From positions 7,789,266 to 7,853,265 of the forward strand of contig NC_071644.1 of NCBI RefSeq assembly GCF_014839835.1: a stretch of DNA of 64,000 nucleotides. The letters run 5' to 3'. This document shows, in pieces, positions 53,701 through 64,000 of the stretch (the first letter of the stretch is position 1; every line of letters starts with the position of its first letter). Below the pieces are notes generated by a model. That model searched no databases. It saw nothing but the letters and a program-made list of their open reading frames with translations, and was not told where the DNA came from. The translations under genes and the position numbers were made by a program. This DNA is from Dryobates pubescens. Lineage: Eukaryota > Chordata > Aves > Piciformes > Picidae.

Positions 53701-56700
53701 GAGCATCCTATATCAGAACAAAGCACTGATTGCTACCTTAAAGAAATTAAAGCCTTTTCCTTCTTCAGGCTTTATCAAAGCAGACTTCAACAGTGAGAGC
53801 TGACTGTGGTGCTAAGAGTGGTGGGGCTTGATGGATTTAATGAAAAACAGAACTCAGAACTTTCCCAAACTGCTCCTCTCTTGGTGGGGCACTTCCACGT
53901 TGCCAGCACAGAGAAGAAACTGTTAGGAATCCAGTCTGCCCAGGTTCAATTCCACACACAATCCATTTGCAGCTGTCAGAGCCACACAGACAGTGGTGGT
54001 GAGGTGTGTGAATAGTGGATTGCTTGTTAGTCACTTGAATTACTCTCACTGGGGAGATGTGTCATCTCGGTTCTCTAGTAGAGATGGTGTTGCTTCATTT
54101 AACTCAAACACCAGCATGCTCTGTAGTATTAATAGCACAGCACAGCTGCCAATTAATTTGGCTGGCTAATATGTTGCCATTTTCAAAGAGTTATTTCACA
54201 AGTCATTCTAAAAGCTAGCAGATTATTTCATTTCCTGTATGCTAAACACAGGGAAGAGTACTCTGTCCTCATTCTAGTGTCTGATTCAGGCTCCTCGGTA
54301 AGAACAAAGACATGTTACTGACTGGGGAACCTAATTACATGGTCTGGCTACTCCATTTTGTCACCTGGAGCGAGCATGCTGCAAAAGTGCAGCACGTGCA
54401 AGCTGTGTCCAGCTGGTAACTGACCTCTCCTTCTCCTTCCCAGTGTTCTGTGTGTACTATGTGACCAGAGGAATCCTGCAGGAGAACCGCCAGGAGCTCA
54501 TCGTCTTTGTCCTTTCCATCTTGCTAGTGATGTTTCGTTCCATTGTCAACTTCACTGTTCTCTCTGCTGAGCAGAAGCCCAAACTCCTGGTCAGTCTCCT
54601 GGTTTTAATTAATTTTGGTTTTCTCCACATCTTGGATTTGAAAATCTGAGAAAGGCAAGATGTGTGTGTGATGGGGACACTGACAACAGAGAAAATCAGG
54701 CTGGATTATAACACACTTGCTATGAGGAGAGGATGAGGGTGTTCAGCCTAGAGAAGAGAAGACTCTGGGGGGACCTTAGAGCTACCTTCCAATACCTGAA
54801 GGGATTCTACAGGAAGGCTGCAGAGAGGCTTTTCAGGAGGGTGTCTAGAGACAGGACAAGGGGGAATGGTTTGAAGCTGAGGGAGAGCAGGGTTGGACTG
54901 GAGCTCAGGAAGAAGTTCTTCAGTATGAAGATGGTGAGACTCTGGAATGGGCTGCCCAGGGAGGTTGGAATAGATGATCTCTGAGGTCACTTCCAACCTA
55001 AACCATTCTGTGATTCTATGATTCTGGGGGTTTCTTTAAGGCAGTAACATAAATATAAATTCACTCACAGAGGATTACTGCAGAAGATACCCTTCACCTA
55101 CTCTGCTTCAGATTTCCAGCTATAAAAATAATTGGCCTAAAGTCACCTAAATCTAACCTCTGACCAGAACTGGAATCTCATGTCTCTGTGCAAAGAGGTA
55201 GCTCTTGGTCCCACTGTTCCATGCATGCACCCACCTGGTTCTGTGAGTTACAGTAATCTGCAGTAAGGAAACAAAAAGGTGGTGCTGGGGAGGCACTGCC
55301 CTTGCAGGTGATCTTGCTTGTACTTGGTAACAATAAAATTTAAACAAGGGTTGTATTCTGTGCTTCTCAGAAGTCCTTCCCTTCACGTGTTTATCAGCAA
55401 CGTGAGAAGGAGCTGCCTTGCTGTGAGGTCATCCAGAAATTAGTCTTTCATAGAAGAGAGAGCAGCCAGGCTAGGAAGAAGCAGCAAAGCAGAATTTGCC
55501 TATTGAATTTATGTATCACTGTCCCTTTAGTTAAACATCCTTATCTACAGCAAACTGGGGTGTTTGCCTCAGTAAGGAACAAGCATCAAAGAGATGCAAA
55601 TGACTTCAAGGTTTTCATCCCAGTCACCAGTTTATACATTAAACTGAACCTCAAAGTAAAGCCTGTAGAAGATGTACTATTAAGGATTTATATTTTTTGT
55701 TACTGCTATAAAACTCCTGCTTCCTGAGCAATACTTCTAGGCCAGCATGAGGCATGCCAGTATCAATCTAATCCTATCAATGTAATGATGAAGGGTGTCC
55801 TGCCCTTCTGCCATGCTTCCAGCAGCAGAGATGGAGTGGGAATGGCAGCAAAGTGAAAACAGGCCAGCCAAACCCAGTGTTTCCTGAAATGCAGTCATTC
55901 AGAGTAACTGTCCCCACTGAGATCAGCTGGGAAGATTCTCACTGGGTGATTTCTGCCATGCAGGAAGCTTGGAGCCAGTCTGTCAGAGAAAGCTGTTTCC
56001 TCAGACTGTACGGTAAAGCCTCAAACACAACCTGGCTAAAACTCACACAGGGAGTGCAAAGGTTACCTTTCTCTTAACAGTTGTAAAACTATTACATTGA
56101 GGGTAACACAAACCAAACCAGGCAGTGTGAGCTCACAGTTAGTGCCAAGGGGTTACAGCAAATGGCAAAGCTCCTGGCCTGATCTTTGCCACTTAACAAG
56201 GTGCCAAACTGTCATGTTTATATTAAAGTGCTGTTAACAGTCAGCCTGGTTCTCCTTGCCCCTGTATGCTTTTATTTCCAGTTAGGAGATGGAAGGTTAA
56301 AGGCAGGCTGTGTTTTGGCATGCCCAGTCACATCCTTCTTGCTCTTTCCCATCAGGCCCGCTTCATCCTGATCCTCTTGGTTGGCTCCTTTGATGTGATC
56401 TGTGCCATCATCCTCATTCAGAGTCAGAGCATGATGGCCTTCCGAGTGGGTGGTGCTCTAGAAAGCCTGCAGTCACAGTACTTCATGCTCAACCTCTGCT
56501 TTTCCATGCTGACCTTTGATCTCCAGGCACAGGTATAGACCTCTCTCCCCCTGGCTTCCCTTTTTTCCCTCCTCTTGAGAATATCCTGGACTAACTGAGC
56601 TGAATATTCCCCTCCTAGAGCAATCCTGCCTGCACCTTACTTTGTGGATAAGATTAGCTTCCTAGTTGTCATGTCTCCAGGTGTTTGCTTAGTTAAAATA

Positions 56701-59700
56701 ATGAATCAACCTGTATTTTATCATGGTCCTGCCCAAAAGAAGAACTCAGACTTACCTTTGGGAAGTATGTCCATCAAAACAATTGCATCCAGAAGCTCCA
56801 GCCCAGCATGGCCTCTTAAGATAAGGAAGATTTTCAGTGCACCAGATCTCAGTCTTCTGCTTTCCAGCTATCTTCTATATTTGAGGAAATGATACTGGAA
56901 TAGGAGAGGGGATCCTGACCCAGCAGGGCAATCAGTGGGAGATAGCAACCTGAAGTTACAGATAAGTGAGGTGAACCCAAGATGTGGTTAGAAAGAGCTT
57001 GCACTTCTGTAGCTACCTCTGTCCTTACTTTACTACTGTATGACCCTGTATTAGCTTATGCTTTATCTGCAGTGCATCTTACTGCCTTCCCTGTTCTTTG
57101 TTGTTGCTAATGTGGCACACAGGGCAGGACACCTGTCCATGTGTCCCATTTCATGCTGTCTGTCAGTTTCTGAGAGAGAATTTTCACCTTTAGACCTGGG
57201 CCCAACTTACTGTTGCTGGAAGTTTGTGTCAAATACTTTTTGGTGGGCTGTATGGTCTCAGATAATAATCTTGCCAAGTCTCTTCCTCTTCTCTTTTAGC
57301 TCTGCTTGTGTATTCTGCTGATAAGCCTTCATGAGATCAGCCTTCTACACAACATCATCTCAGCAACAGGGGCTCTGTGGGCCTGCCTGAAGGTGACCAT
57401 CAGCATCATTGCAGTAAGTGTTATGGTAACAGCAACACTAACAAGGACAGGCTGGGAAGTCACAGCCATCCATTGGACAACTTTCCAATGCCTCACACAC
57501 AGTCCTGCTGATAACAGTATGTTACAGTATGTGAGAGCAGAGCTAAACATGATGCTCCCTTATTTCTGGGCTGATGCATGTGCCCTTTCACAAGGGATTA
57601 TTCCTTATTTCTCTTCTATTTCTATACAGGCTCTCCCATTTACTTCAATGGATTTCTTTTTCCTATCCATTATTTATGTTCTCTTTTCTCCAGTTAATTA
57701 CTAATTCTCTTACCCACTGCTCTTGTTTTTCAGTCTTTCCTTTTGACCTTTCCTGAGAGTACTGTGTAGAAAACAGAGGCAATAGTAGAGGTAGCAGAGA
57801 ATAGACAAATTTAAAGGAGGAACAGTTCCCTTAATGCTAGAGCTTCCTGTATTGATCATCACAGAAGGATCAATATCAGTTTTGGGGGAAATCTGTGGTT
57901 GATTAGATGCATCAAAACTTATCACAGCATTGACCCAGGCACTGTTTTCATTCTCAGTGACTCAGCTGTTTCCCTTTGGTTTCCTCAGACCTGCCCTTCC
58001 AGACCAGGACTGCTGAAAGCTGCTACCTGCTGGAAAGGAGTCCATCACTTCTTCTTTCTCAAGGCCCAAGGCTAATTGTGAAACTAATATTTTCCTAACA
58101 GTTAAATCCTCTTGCTTCTCCCACATTTTAGGTCTCAGTGACTGATCTGTAGCAGAAACAAAGCTGGAGAAAAAAGTCACAGAGTGCTGTCAGTTAGCTA
58201 TGAAAACATTAATTTGCTAGAGACAAATCTGAGTGTACAGCAGCTTAGATACAGCTCAGAAGAGTCAGCTGCTTTGCCACTGAAACCAGATGGGAGCTGG
58301 ACTGTAAGCATTGGAACTCTCACACATATGACTCAGGTCACATAAAGTAGAGTGCCCATGAAACAACCAGCTGAGATTCCACCTCCAGCACTCCTGGCCC
58401 AGCTCAGTGGAAAAGAGAGATTGTATTTCCTGGTAAAAAAACCCCACAGGTAGAGAAGGCAAGTGGAGTACAGAGTCACAACTGAGAACTTGGCTAGACC
58501 AGCACTTGAAATGCCATTGAAAAATCAACTGCATACAGCAATGAGTTCTAAAGATGTGTTTCTCTCATCTTACAGATTTTAAAAGAGCTGAAACCTCTGG
58601 TATGGATTTTTCTGAGTCAGAACATACCTGAAGTGGCTTATCTCATCTACCTGCTTTACACGGTAACTCCTCAGCCTTTCCTCACTCAATAATGGGGAGC
58701 AAGGCTGGAGGCCTCCTCTTCATTACTGGATCCTTGGGCCCAAAAGATGGTGCCTCATTCCTGAGCAGCTCCTGTTAGAATGAGTGACAGCAGCAGGCAT
58801 GTCCAACCTCTTCAGGATCAACTTTTCAAGATAGGAGCCATGTTAGATTGCTCTTGAACTGATTAAGTTAGAGAAGAGGCCCTGGAAGTTTCTGCAACTG
58901 GCAAGGTGTCCAAAGTGATTAGGGAAAGATGCAATGAAATCTTCCAGCACAAGATACACAGCTCCTCAAAAACGTCTCAAGTGGTGCCAGAGCATCTGCA
59001 GGGCCTCAAGTTGTAAAGAATTTCTTAGGCAGCACCCCCAGGTGTTAGGCCTGATGTAGTCAAAACAAGAGACAGTGCAAGCCCAACACATTCCAGTGTT
59101 AGGCATTGTTTTTGGCACTGAAACAGTGATGAAGCACTTATCACTGGGGTACCCCAGCACCTCCCACAACATGTGTGTGGAAGGAGGCAAGGAAGAAGGG
59201 CAAGAGCAAAGCAGATTGTTCAGCATGGGAAGGACTCTGCTGCTGATAGCAGCCAGTGTTTCTCATACTTCACATAGTCTCCAGACACTGATAAAAGTCC
59301 AGTGGCTGCACTCAGCCAAGTCCTTGGGGCTCTATCTATTATTGAGTCAAACCAGGCCTTTTCAATTATTCACAGGCCTGTCTGAGCTGGCAGAGCACAG
59401 AAGGACCACACACTATCTTTGGTGTGTCTTGTGTTGCAGTTAAGAAGAAAAGTGCAGGTGGTGGCTTCTGACTAAGAGTAACAGAACTTGAAACCAGCTA
59501 AGGCTCCTTGGTGACAGTGAAAACAAAAAGAGACCAGGAAATGAGGGCATGGACATGCAATGCATACCCCTCTGTGCCTGGGAGATCTGGTATATAGTCA
59601 TAGTATATAACAGGGAAGGAAGACAGTTTAAAAGCAACTAGTTTTTTTCCCTCCCAGTAACTATCTAATGCTTGATTGCATTTTATGGCTTCAACAAGGT

Positions 59701-60398
59701 TTTGTGGCATTAGGTGCTGATTGTTGTGTGTCTCCATTTGTCCTGCAGGTGATAAGGGAGTGGGGCAAAGGGAATTCTTACACTCTGGAAGCCGCTTTCA
59801 TTATTGGCTCTGGCATTTCTGTTGCAATCAAGTCCGTTCTGTTTTGGGCACTGATTCACGTCTACCGCAGCTTTGGGCAGGGGCTGAGAGAAAGAAGTAA
59901 GTACTTGAAAAGGTTCACTTGGCTATGGGGCTTGTAGCCTGTTGTGTTATCAGAGTCACAAGTGAGTAGAGAGCTTTCTGAGCCAGGAGAATTGTCAGGG
60001 ATAGTCAGAACAAAAGGCAGATCCCGAATGACATGCAGCACTAGTGCAGCCTCAGAATTTACTGACCTGACAAAGTTCAGAGGCTTGGGTGGAACACGTG
60101 TGGTTTATCCCAGGAGAAAGCTGACGTGAGTCAAGGTTGTTTCCAACCTGTGCAAGAGCTGCTGCTGCCAGAAAGCTAGAAATACCTCCTCTATACAAGA
60201 TGCATCTAATTCTCCTTTATTGTGCTGTGTAACTGCTTTGTAGTCACTAGGAGAGACAAAATGAAGGGGCCTAGAGAAACACTTGAACTACCCAAACCTC
60301 CTTCTACTTGAAGGACCTAAATGCTGCTAGGCATTGGTGTTGACTGATCTTCCTTTCTTCCCCCAGTGTTTTCTTCCTATGGAAGGATCGATTCCTGA
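50207..60398 (+). CDS. Unnamed multi-pass membrane protein (complete, 9 coding exons)
   Basis: Exons: 50207-50226, 50502-50574, 51475-51628, 54444-54589, 56356-56532, 57300-57413, 58576-58662, 59749-59896, 60367-60398. All introns are GT-AG and phases close at 951 nt, 316 aa. I do not recognise the family with certainty. A Pro-rich N-terminus (residues 1-40, LPNLTPRHRQLIPTPCGP) precedes 7-8 hydrophobic spans at about 43-64, 73-94, 101-121, 133-155, 173-198, 209-229, 236-258 and 270-296. Charged loops hold conserved-looking text such as RGILQENRQELIVFVLSILL and SAEQKPKLLARFILILLVGS. The ATG has a good context (GCGGCCATGG). The short final exon encodes MFSSYGRIDS. AATAAA at 61179-61184 suits its 3' end. 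No signal peptide, enzyme motif or N-glycan sequon pattern points to a role. It may be a receptor-like or channel-like membrane protein, but that is only a guess from topology. Confidence 0.87.
54723..55028 (+). mobile_element. CR1 LINE 3' end with internal deletion
   Basis: Plus CR1: GGTGTTCAGCCTAGAGAAGA, GGGGGACCTTAGAGCTACCT, GACAAGGGGGAATGGTTTGA, AGGAAGAAGTTCTTCAGTAT, and the end CAACCTAAACCATTCTGTGA with the ATTCTATG-type tail repeat. About 100 bases usually found between GCTGCCCAGGGAGG and the GATGATCTCTGAGG end are missing at about 54965. It lies in the intron after the exon at 54444-54589, about 130 bases past its donor. Confidence 0.87.
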
Positions 60399-61200
60399 GC
60401 ATCCCCCTTGTGCTCACCTGCAGCTCTTAAAGAGTGAAATCCCAGCTGGGGAAGTTCTGATCAAGTACTTGCATTGGGGATGTAAGACAATGGGCCAGTT
60501 TCAGAGGGGAAGAGGAAGTTGCTCAGAAAAATGTCTCTACATTTCTTGGTTTGCTTTGTGCTGGGGAGCTGGAGCAGTGCAGCTGGTGAACGAGTATGAA
60601 AGGCAAAGCGTGCTGGGGAAGCGAGCAGTAATCCTCTGCATTCAGTGAGCTGTGCTGCCAGGACAATGCATCTCAGCTCTCCTTGTTCTCCTGCTGTTGC
60701 TCTGTGACTGCAGGAGGTTCACAACATGCATGTGAGTTGTTACTAAAACTGCTGGGTTTCTGGCTGTGCACAAAGATGATGATACTAACCTGCTCACCCA
60801 TCCCATATGCCCGAGTCTGGAAGGGGGCTGCCCTGACACTGTTTCTCAACTCACATCTGTTGCTGAACAGAGGTCAAGCCCTGGAGCAGTTTTGATGACA
60901 GCTGCAGTCCCTGATCTCCACTTTGGCTGTGTGATAGCTTAACCCTTACAGAATGGTTAGGGCTCTTAGTCCTCCTCTGACTTCAGACTGTTCCAGTTGG
61001 TTTTAGTATATTTTTAATCCCAACTACTCCCTGTACTCTCCTCCCCTCCTGCAGCGTGTCTAACCCACGGGCCATTTCATACTCCAAGGGTGACTGTTAA
61101 ACTAAGCCTTTAATACTGGAATTTAAAAGTTTGATAATCTATTGACTGGAACCTTTAGCTACTGGCTGTCTATTTTTTAATAAAGTGTAAACACAGTTTG
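60399..61200 (+). other. 3' UTR of the unnamed membrane-protein gene
   Basis: About 800 bases from the stop to the AATAAA at 61179-61184. No further coding exon seen. Short open frames here show no family match. Confidence 0.6.
61179..61184 (+). terminator. Candidate poly(A) signal (AATAAA)
   Basis: AATAAA preceded by a T-run and followed by a GT-containing stretch (GTGTAAACACAGTTTGCATG), about 780 bases after the stop codon of the unnamed gene. Confidence 0.6.
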
Positions 61201-64000
61201 CATGGATAATTATTGCTCACAGTTCAGTGGGAAGCCTGTTCACAAACTGGTTATGGAAGAGGCTGAAGCTGGAATTCACTTGTGTTGTGAACAGTGCTGT
61301 CCTGTTCCTCTTCAGAGACATCTTGCAGAAATACACTGCAGAAAGTAGTCAAAATAATTTGTAGCTTACTAGGGAAACTGATAAAGATGATCTCAGAACT
61401 ATTAAAAATAGATATGTATTTCTCCTAATCTTCTAAACCTGAAAGGAATGTACTTTATAGCTAGCACAAGAGAGGCAGGAAGAGGTTAAGTATCTATGGT
61501 CAGACTGCATAGAGCTGACAACATCAAGAGAAAGCTCCAGAGTGCCAGCTGATGACTGTGACTTCATTCCACAAATCCAAATGTGACTATGAATTGTTGC
61601 TGAAATGGAGGAACACAATTAAGCATATTCAATCCTTTGCTGAAACAAGCAAACATGCAGCAGGTCTTGCCCTGAGCAGTGAAGGGAAGACTTGGATCTT
61701 GCAGTAGGCCTGGGCTTGGTCACAGTTAGCTGAAGAAAGCGTGTTTGTGCTCTGTTCCTTTTATTTTCAATGCAATGACATGTCAGGAACAATTATCATG
61801 AGAAGGAAACACACTCAAACATTTCTCTCCCCCAAACCAGAAGTGCATTGTTATGCCCTGGAGAATTAACCTTCCTCTTTTCACAGGGAAATTACTTGAT
61901 TTCTAAGGGCTTGCTTCGTTGCTGTGGAAGTCTGTTCATTCCTCCTCACAAGGTCTTGAACTTAATGGTTGTGTAGACAAGAGTTACGAGACTGAAGCTG
62001 TGGAAGCTTCCTGATACACAACCCTGCCATAACCCAGACACTGTCTTTGGCCTCCTCTAAATTGAAGCACTTGGTTTCTTGCCCAGCCACTCTAATCCTG
62101 GATGTAGACAATCATTAAACCAATTGCAACAGATACCCAACCTCACATTAGTAAAGCAGGAGATTAATCCAGCTAACACCAAAGTTAACTTGGGATAAAC
62201 CCAAGGTTACTCTTCACATTTTTTACTGGTCCTTGCCAAAAGAGAAGGAAACCAATGAGAACACAGCACACTGTTCCAAACAAATGGAAGCTGCTGTTCT
62301 ACAGGGCATCAGGAATTCCCCCTGGCAAAAGGATTTAGCAAGTTTTACTCAAAATAAGTAAAAGGAGATTGCAGCTTTTGGTAGTCTGTGCAAATTCATT
62401 ATGCAGCACCTGCTACATTTCCCCTTCTTTGATCCATGTTCTTTTCCATGCTGTATGAGAAATCTCTCAAACCCAGCGTGTAGAGAGGCTACATTCTGGT
62501 CACAATGTGCAAAGGCAAGGAGACAATGGGCGTTCAGAGCACATTTCCAATGTTGAGATTGCTAGCTCTCCAAATGATCCAGATGATTGCCTTCATCTTC
62601 CCTCATTTTTTCACTCTGGGCTTCCACAAAGTAGGTAATGTAGCCCAGTGAGTTGTACAGAAGATTTGTTTCAACTTGCACAGCTAATCCAGCTTTATTT
62701 TGGGGAAGACTGGGCTCAGACATAGACATTCAAAAAGCTTTAGGTGTATTGCTAGGAAAGAGATGCTGCTGTCCCACCAGACACTGCACCAAACCCCACT
62801 GGACATTTGCCTGCGGTTATATTCTCGACAGTCAAAGTGCTGCTTTCCACATCCAACTTTACAAAAAGATTTTATTGAAAGGATTGAAAAATATTTGTTT
62901 CCAACAATATTTAAAACAAGGTTTCAAAGCATTACCAATATATAACAGGATTTCTCCTCTTTAAAAAGTCAGTACACTGCTTTATCCCGTACTGCATCAA
63001 GTTGTTACCAGCTTCAACTCTCTGCTGGAGAAGAACTTCTTTTTAAAAACCCAGATTGATTTCCAAGCTTCCATTTTGACCCTTTGTAGGCTGGGAAGGA
63101 TTTGTAGGTACAGTGATGTTTGCACACCCTTGGATTAGAAACACTGCTCTTCATCAGCAAACCCCAATTTGACTAGTCCAGTTCAAACAACTGCCCTTGA
63201 GTAAGTTCCAACAGCAAAATGAGGTTTTATTGCCAACGCAACCAAGTCTGCTTTGAACAGAAGTTACCCACGCTTTAAGCACTCAAAGATCCAAAACTGG
63301 AGTGCTGTTTAAACCTCAGCAGCCTGTTTGTGAATTGCTGGTTTGCAGATTAAAGGCTTTGAAAAGGGACTTTGTACAGCCTGTGATGTATTAACACAGC
63401 TTGGGTTGTGTTTCGATAGGAAGCAGCTGGTACAATTATAACCAACAGAGCTCTCTGAGGAAGCAGCAAAGACTTGAAGTCACAGTGTGACTTCGTCTTT
63501 CGGTCAGTGACTGCAGCTCCCTCCTTGGCTGATCAGGGATCCAAGTAAGATTGTTATCAAGCAGGAATAGTTGTACAAGCAAAACTGCAGCAGCCTCAAA
63601 GCCAGTAATGCAATTGCAGCACGTGTTAAAAGAGAACTCCTGGTCTAGATCTAATCTAGAGAAAGTAGTTAGCTGTGTTTTGATTACAGATTTCATGAAC
63701 TATGCACTCTGGAAATTAGAAGTTCAGCAATTCCATCAATAAAAGCTTTACTATTATAAAAAGCATAAATAAAAAGTGCTGAATATAGTTTTTATCTTTA
63801 AAAAAATACTAGATAAGGCTCATTAATCATTTCACCTCCCCTCTGCAAAGTGATTTCCACTTCCTAGCGTGCCTCCTGCGCTCTGCTCGCTCTCCACAAG
63901 ACATTTCTGTAGCCACACTACACCCTGTTCCTTTCCTCAATTATTGCATGTTTTAAATAAAAGAATTTCAAAGCAAAACCAAACAAACCAAAAAGAAAAC
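61201..64000. other. Non-coding right end of the window
   Basis: About 2.8 kb of AT-rich sequence with no coding exon I can support on either strand. AATAAA-type signals occur in both directions: minus strand from TTTATT at about 62694 and 62872, plus strand near 63738 and 63956. The minus-strand signals would fit the long 3' UTR of a leftward gene to the right. From the human neighbourhood NADK would be a candidate, but no NADK coding sequence is visible here. Confidence 0.4.

Noticed and set aside
61201-64000. NADK exons on the minus strand
   Set aside because: Expected from human synteny, but no NADK-like coding text could be read in any frame here.

Overview
This window is vertebrate nuclear DNA, almost certainly from a bird. 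It carries many 5'-truncated CR1 LINE pieces with the typical avian CR1 3' tail. Introns are compact, two CpG islands mark promoters, and the gene order MIB2(+) > MMP23(+) > CDK11(-) > SLC35E2(-) is the order I know from human 1p36.33. Human has a duplicated CDK11/SLC35E2/MMP23 block; only one copy is visible here. The CR1 load and near-identical CR1 copies would fit a CR1-rich lineage such as woodpeckers and relatives, but I cannot fix the species.

Layout: 1-2307 is intronic or upstream sequence of MIB2. 2308-2549 is the last coding exon of MIB2 (C-terminal RING), followed by its 3' UTR. About 3.5-10.5 kb is intergenic with CR1 pieces. 10723-19780 is a complete 8-exon MMP23 gene (398 aa by my splice model). 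MMP23 and CDK11 converge across 19.8-22.7 kb. 22695-36217 (minus) is a complete CDK11 (PITSLRE kinase) coding region in 19 exons (767 aa), with a 5' UTR exon in a CpG island near 36.9 kb. 39999-45863 (minus) is a complete SLC35E2 coding region in 8 exons (409 aa). A second CpG island at about 48.9-50.7 kb lies between the SLC35E2 start and a divergent plus-strand gene at 50207-60398. That gene has 9 exons, encodes 316 aa with 7-8 membrane spans, and I cannot name it. 61.2-64 kb shows no coding sequence that I can support.

All exon models were built by hand from splice sites, reading phase and recalled protein families. In every gene the phases close exactly from start to stop, which strongly supports the models. 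The genes are not an operon or one pathway: they are a ubiquitin ligase, a membrane metalloprotease, a transcription/splicing kinase, a nucleotide-sugar-transporter-like protein and an unknown membrane protein.

The most notable observations are these: a triplicated 71-bp unit in MMP23 intron 1, each copy holding a 39-nt, stop-free, phase-0 segment bounded by splice-like signals; the unnamed membrane-protein gene sharing a CpG island with SLC35E2; the conserved internal p58 start of CDK11; and the very tight spacing between the SLC35E2 3' end and the CDK11 promoter.
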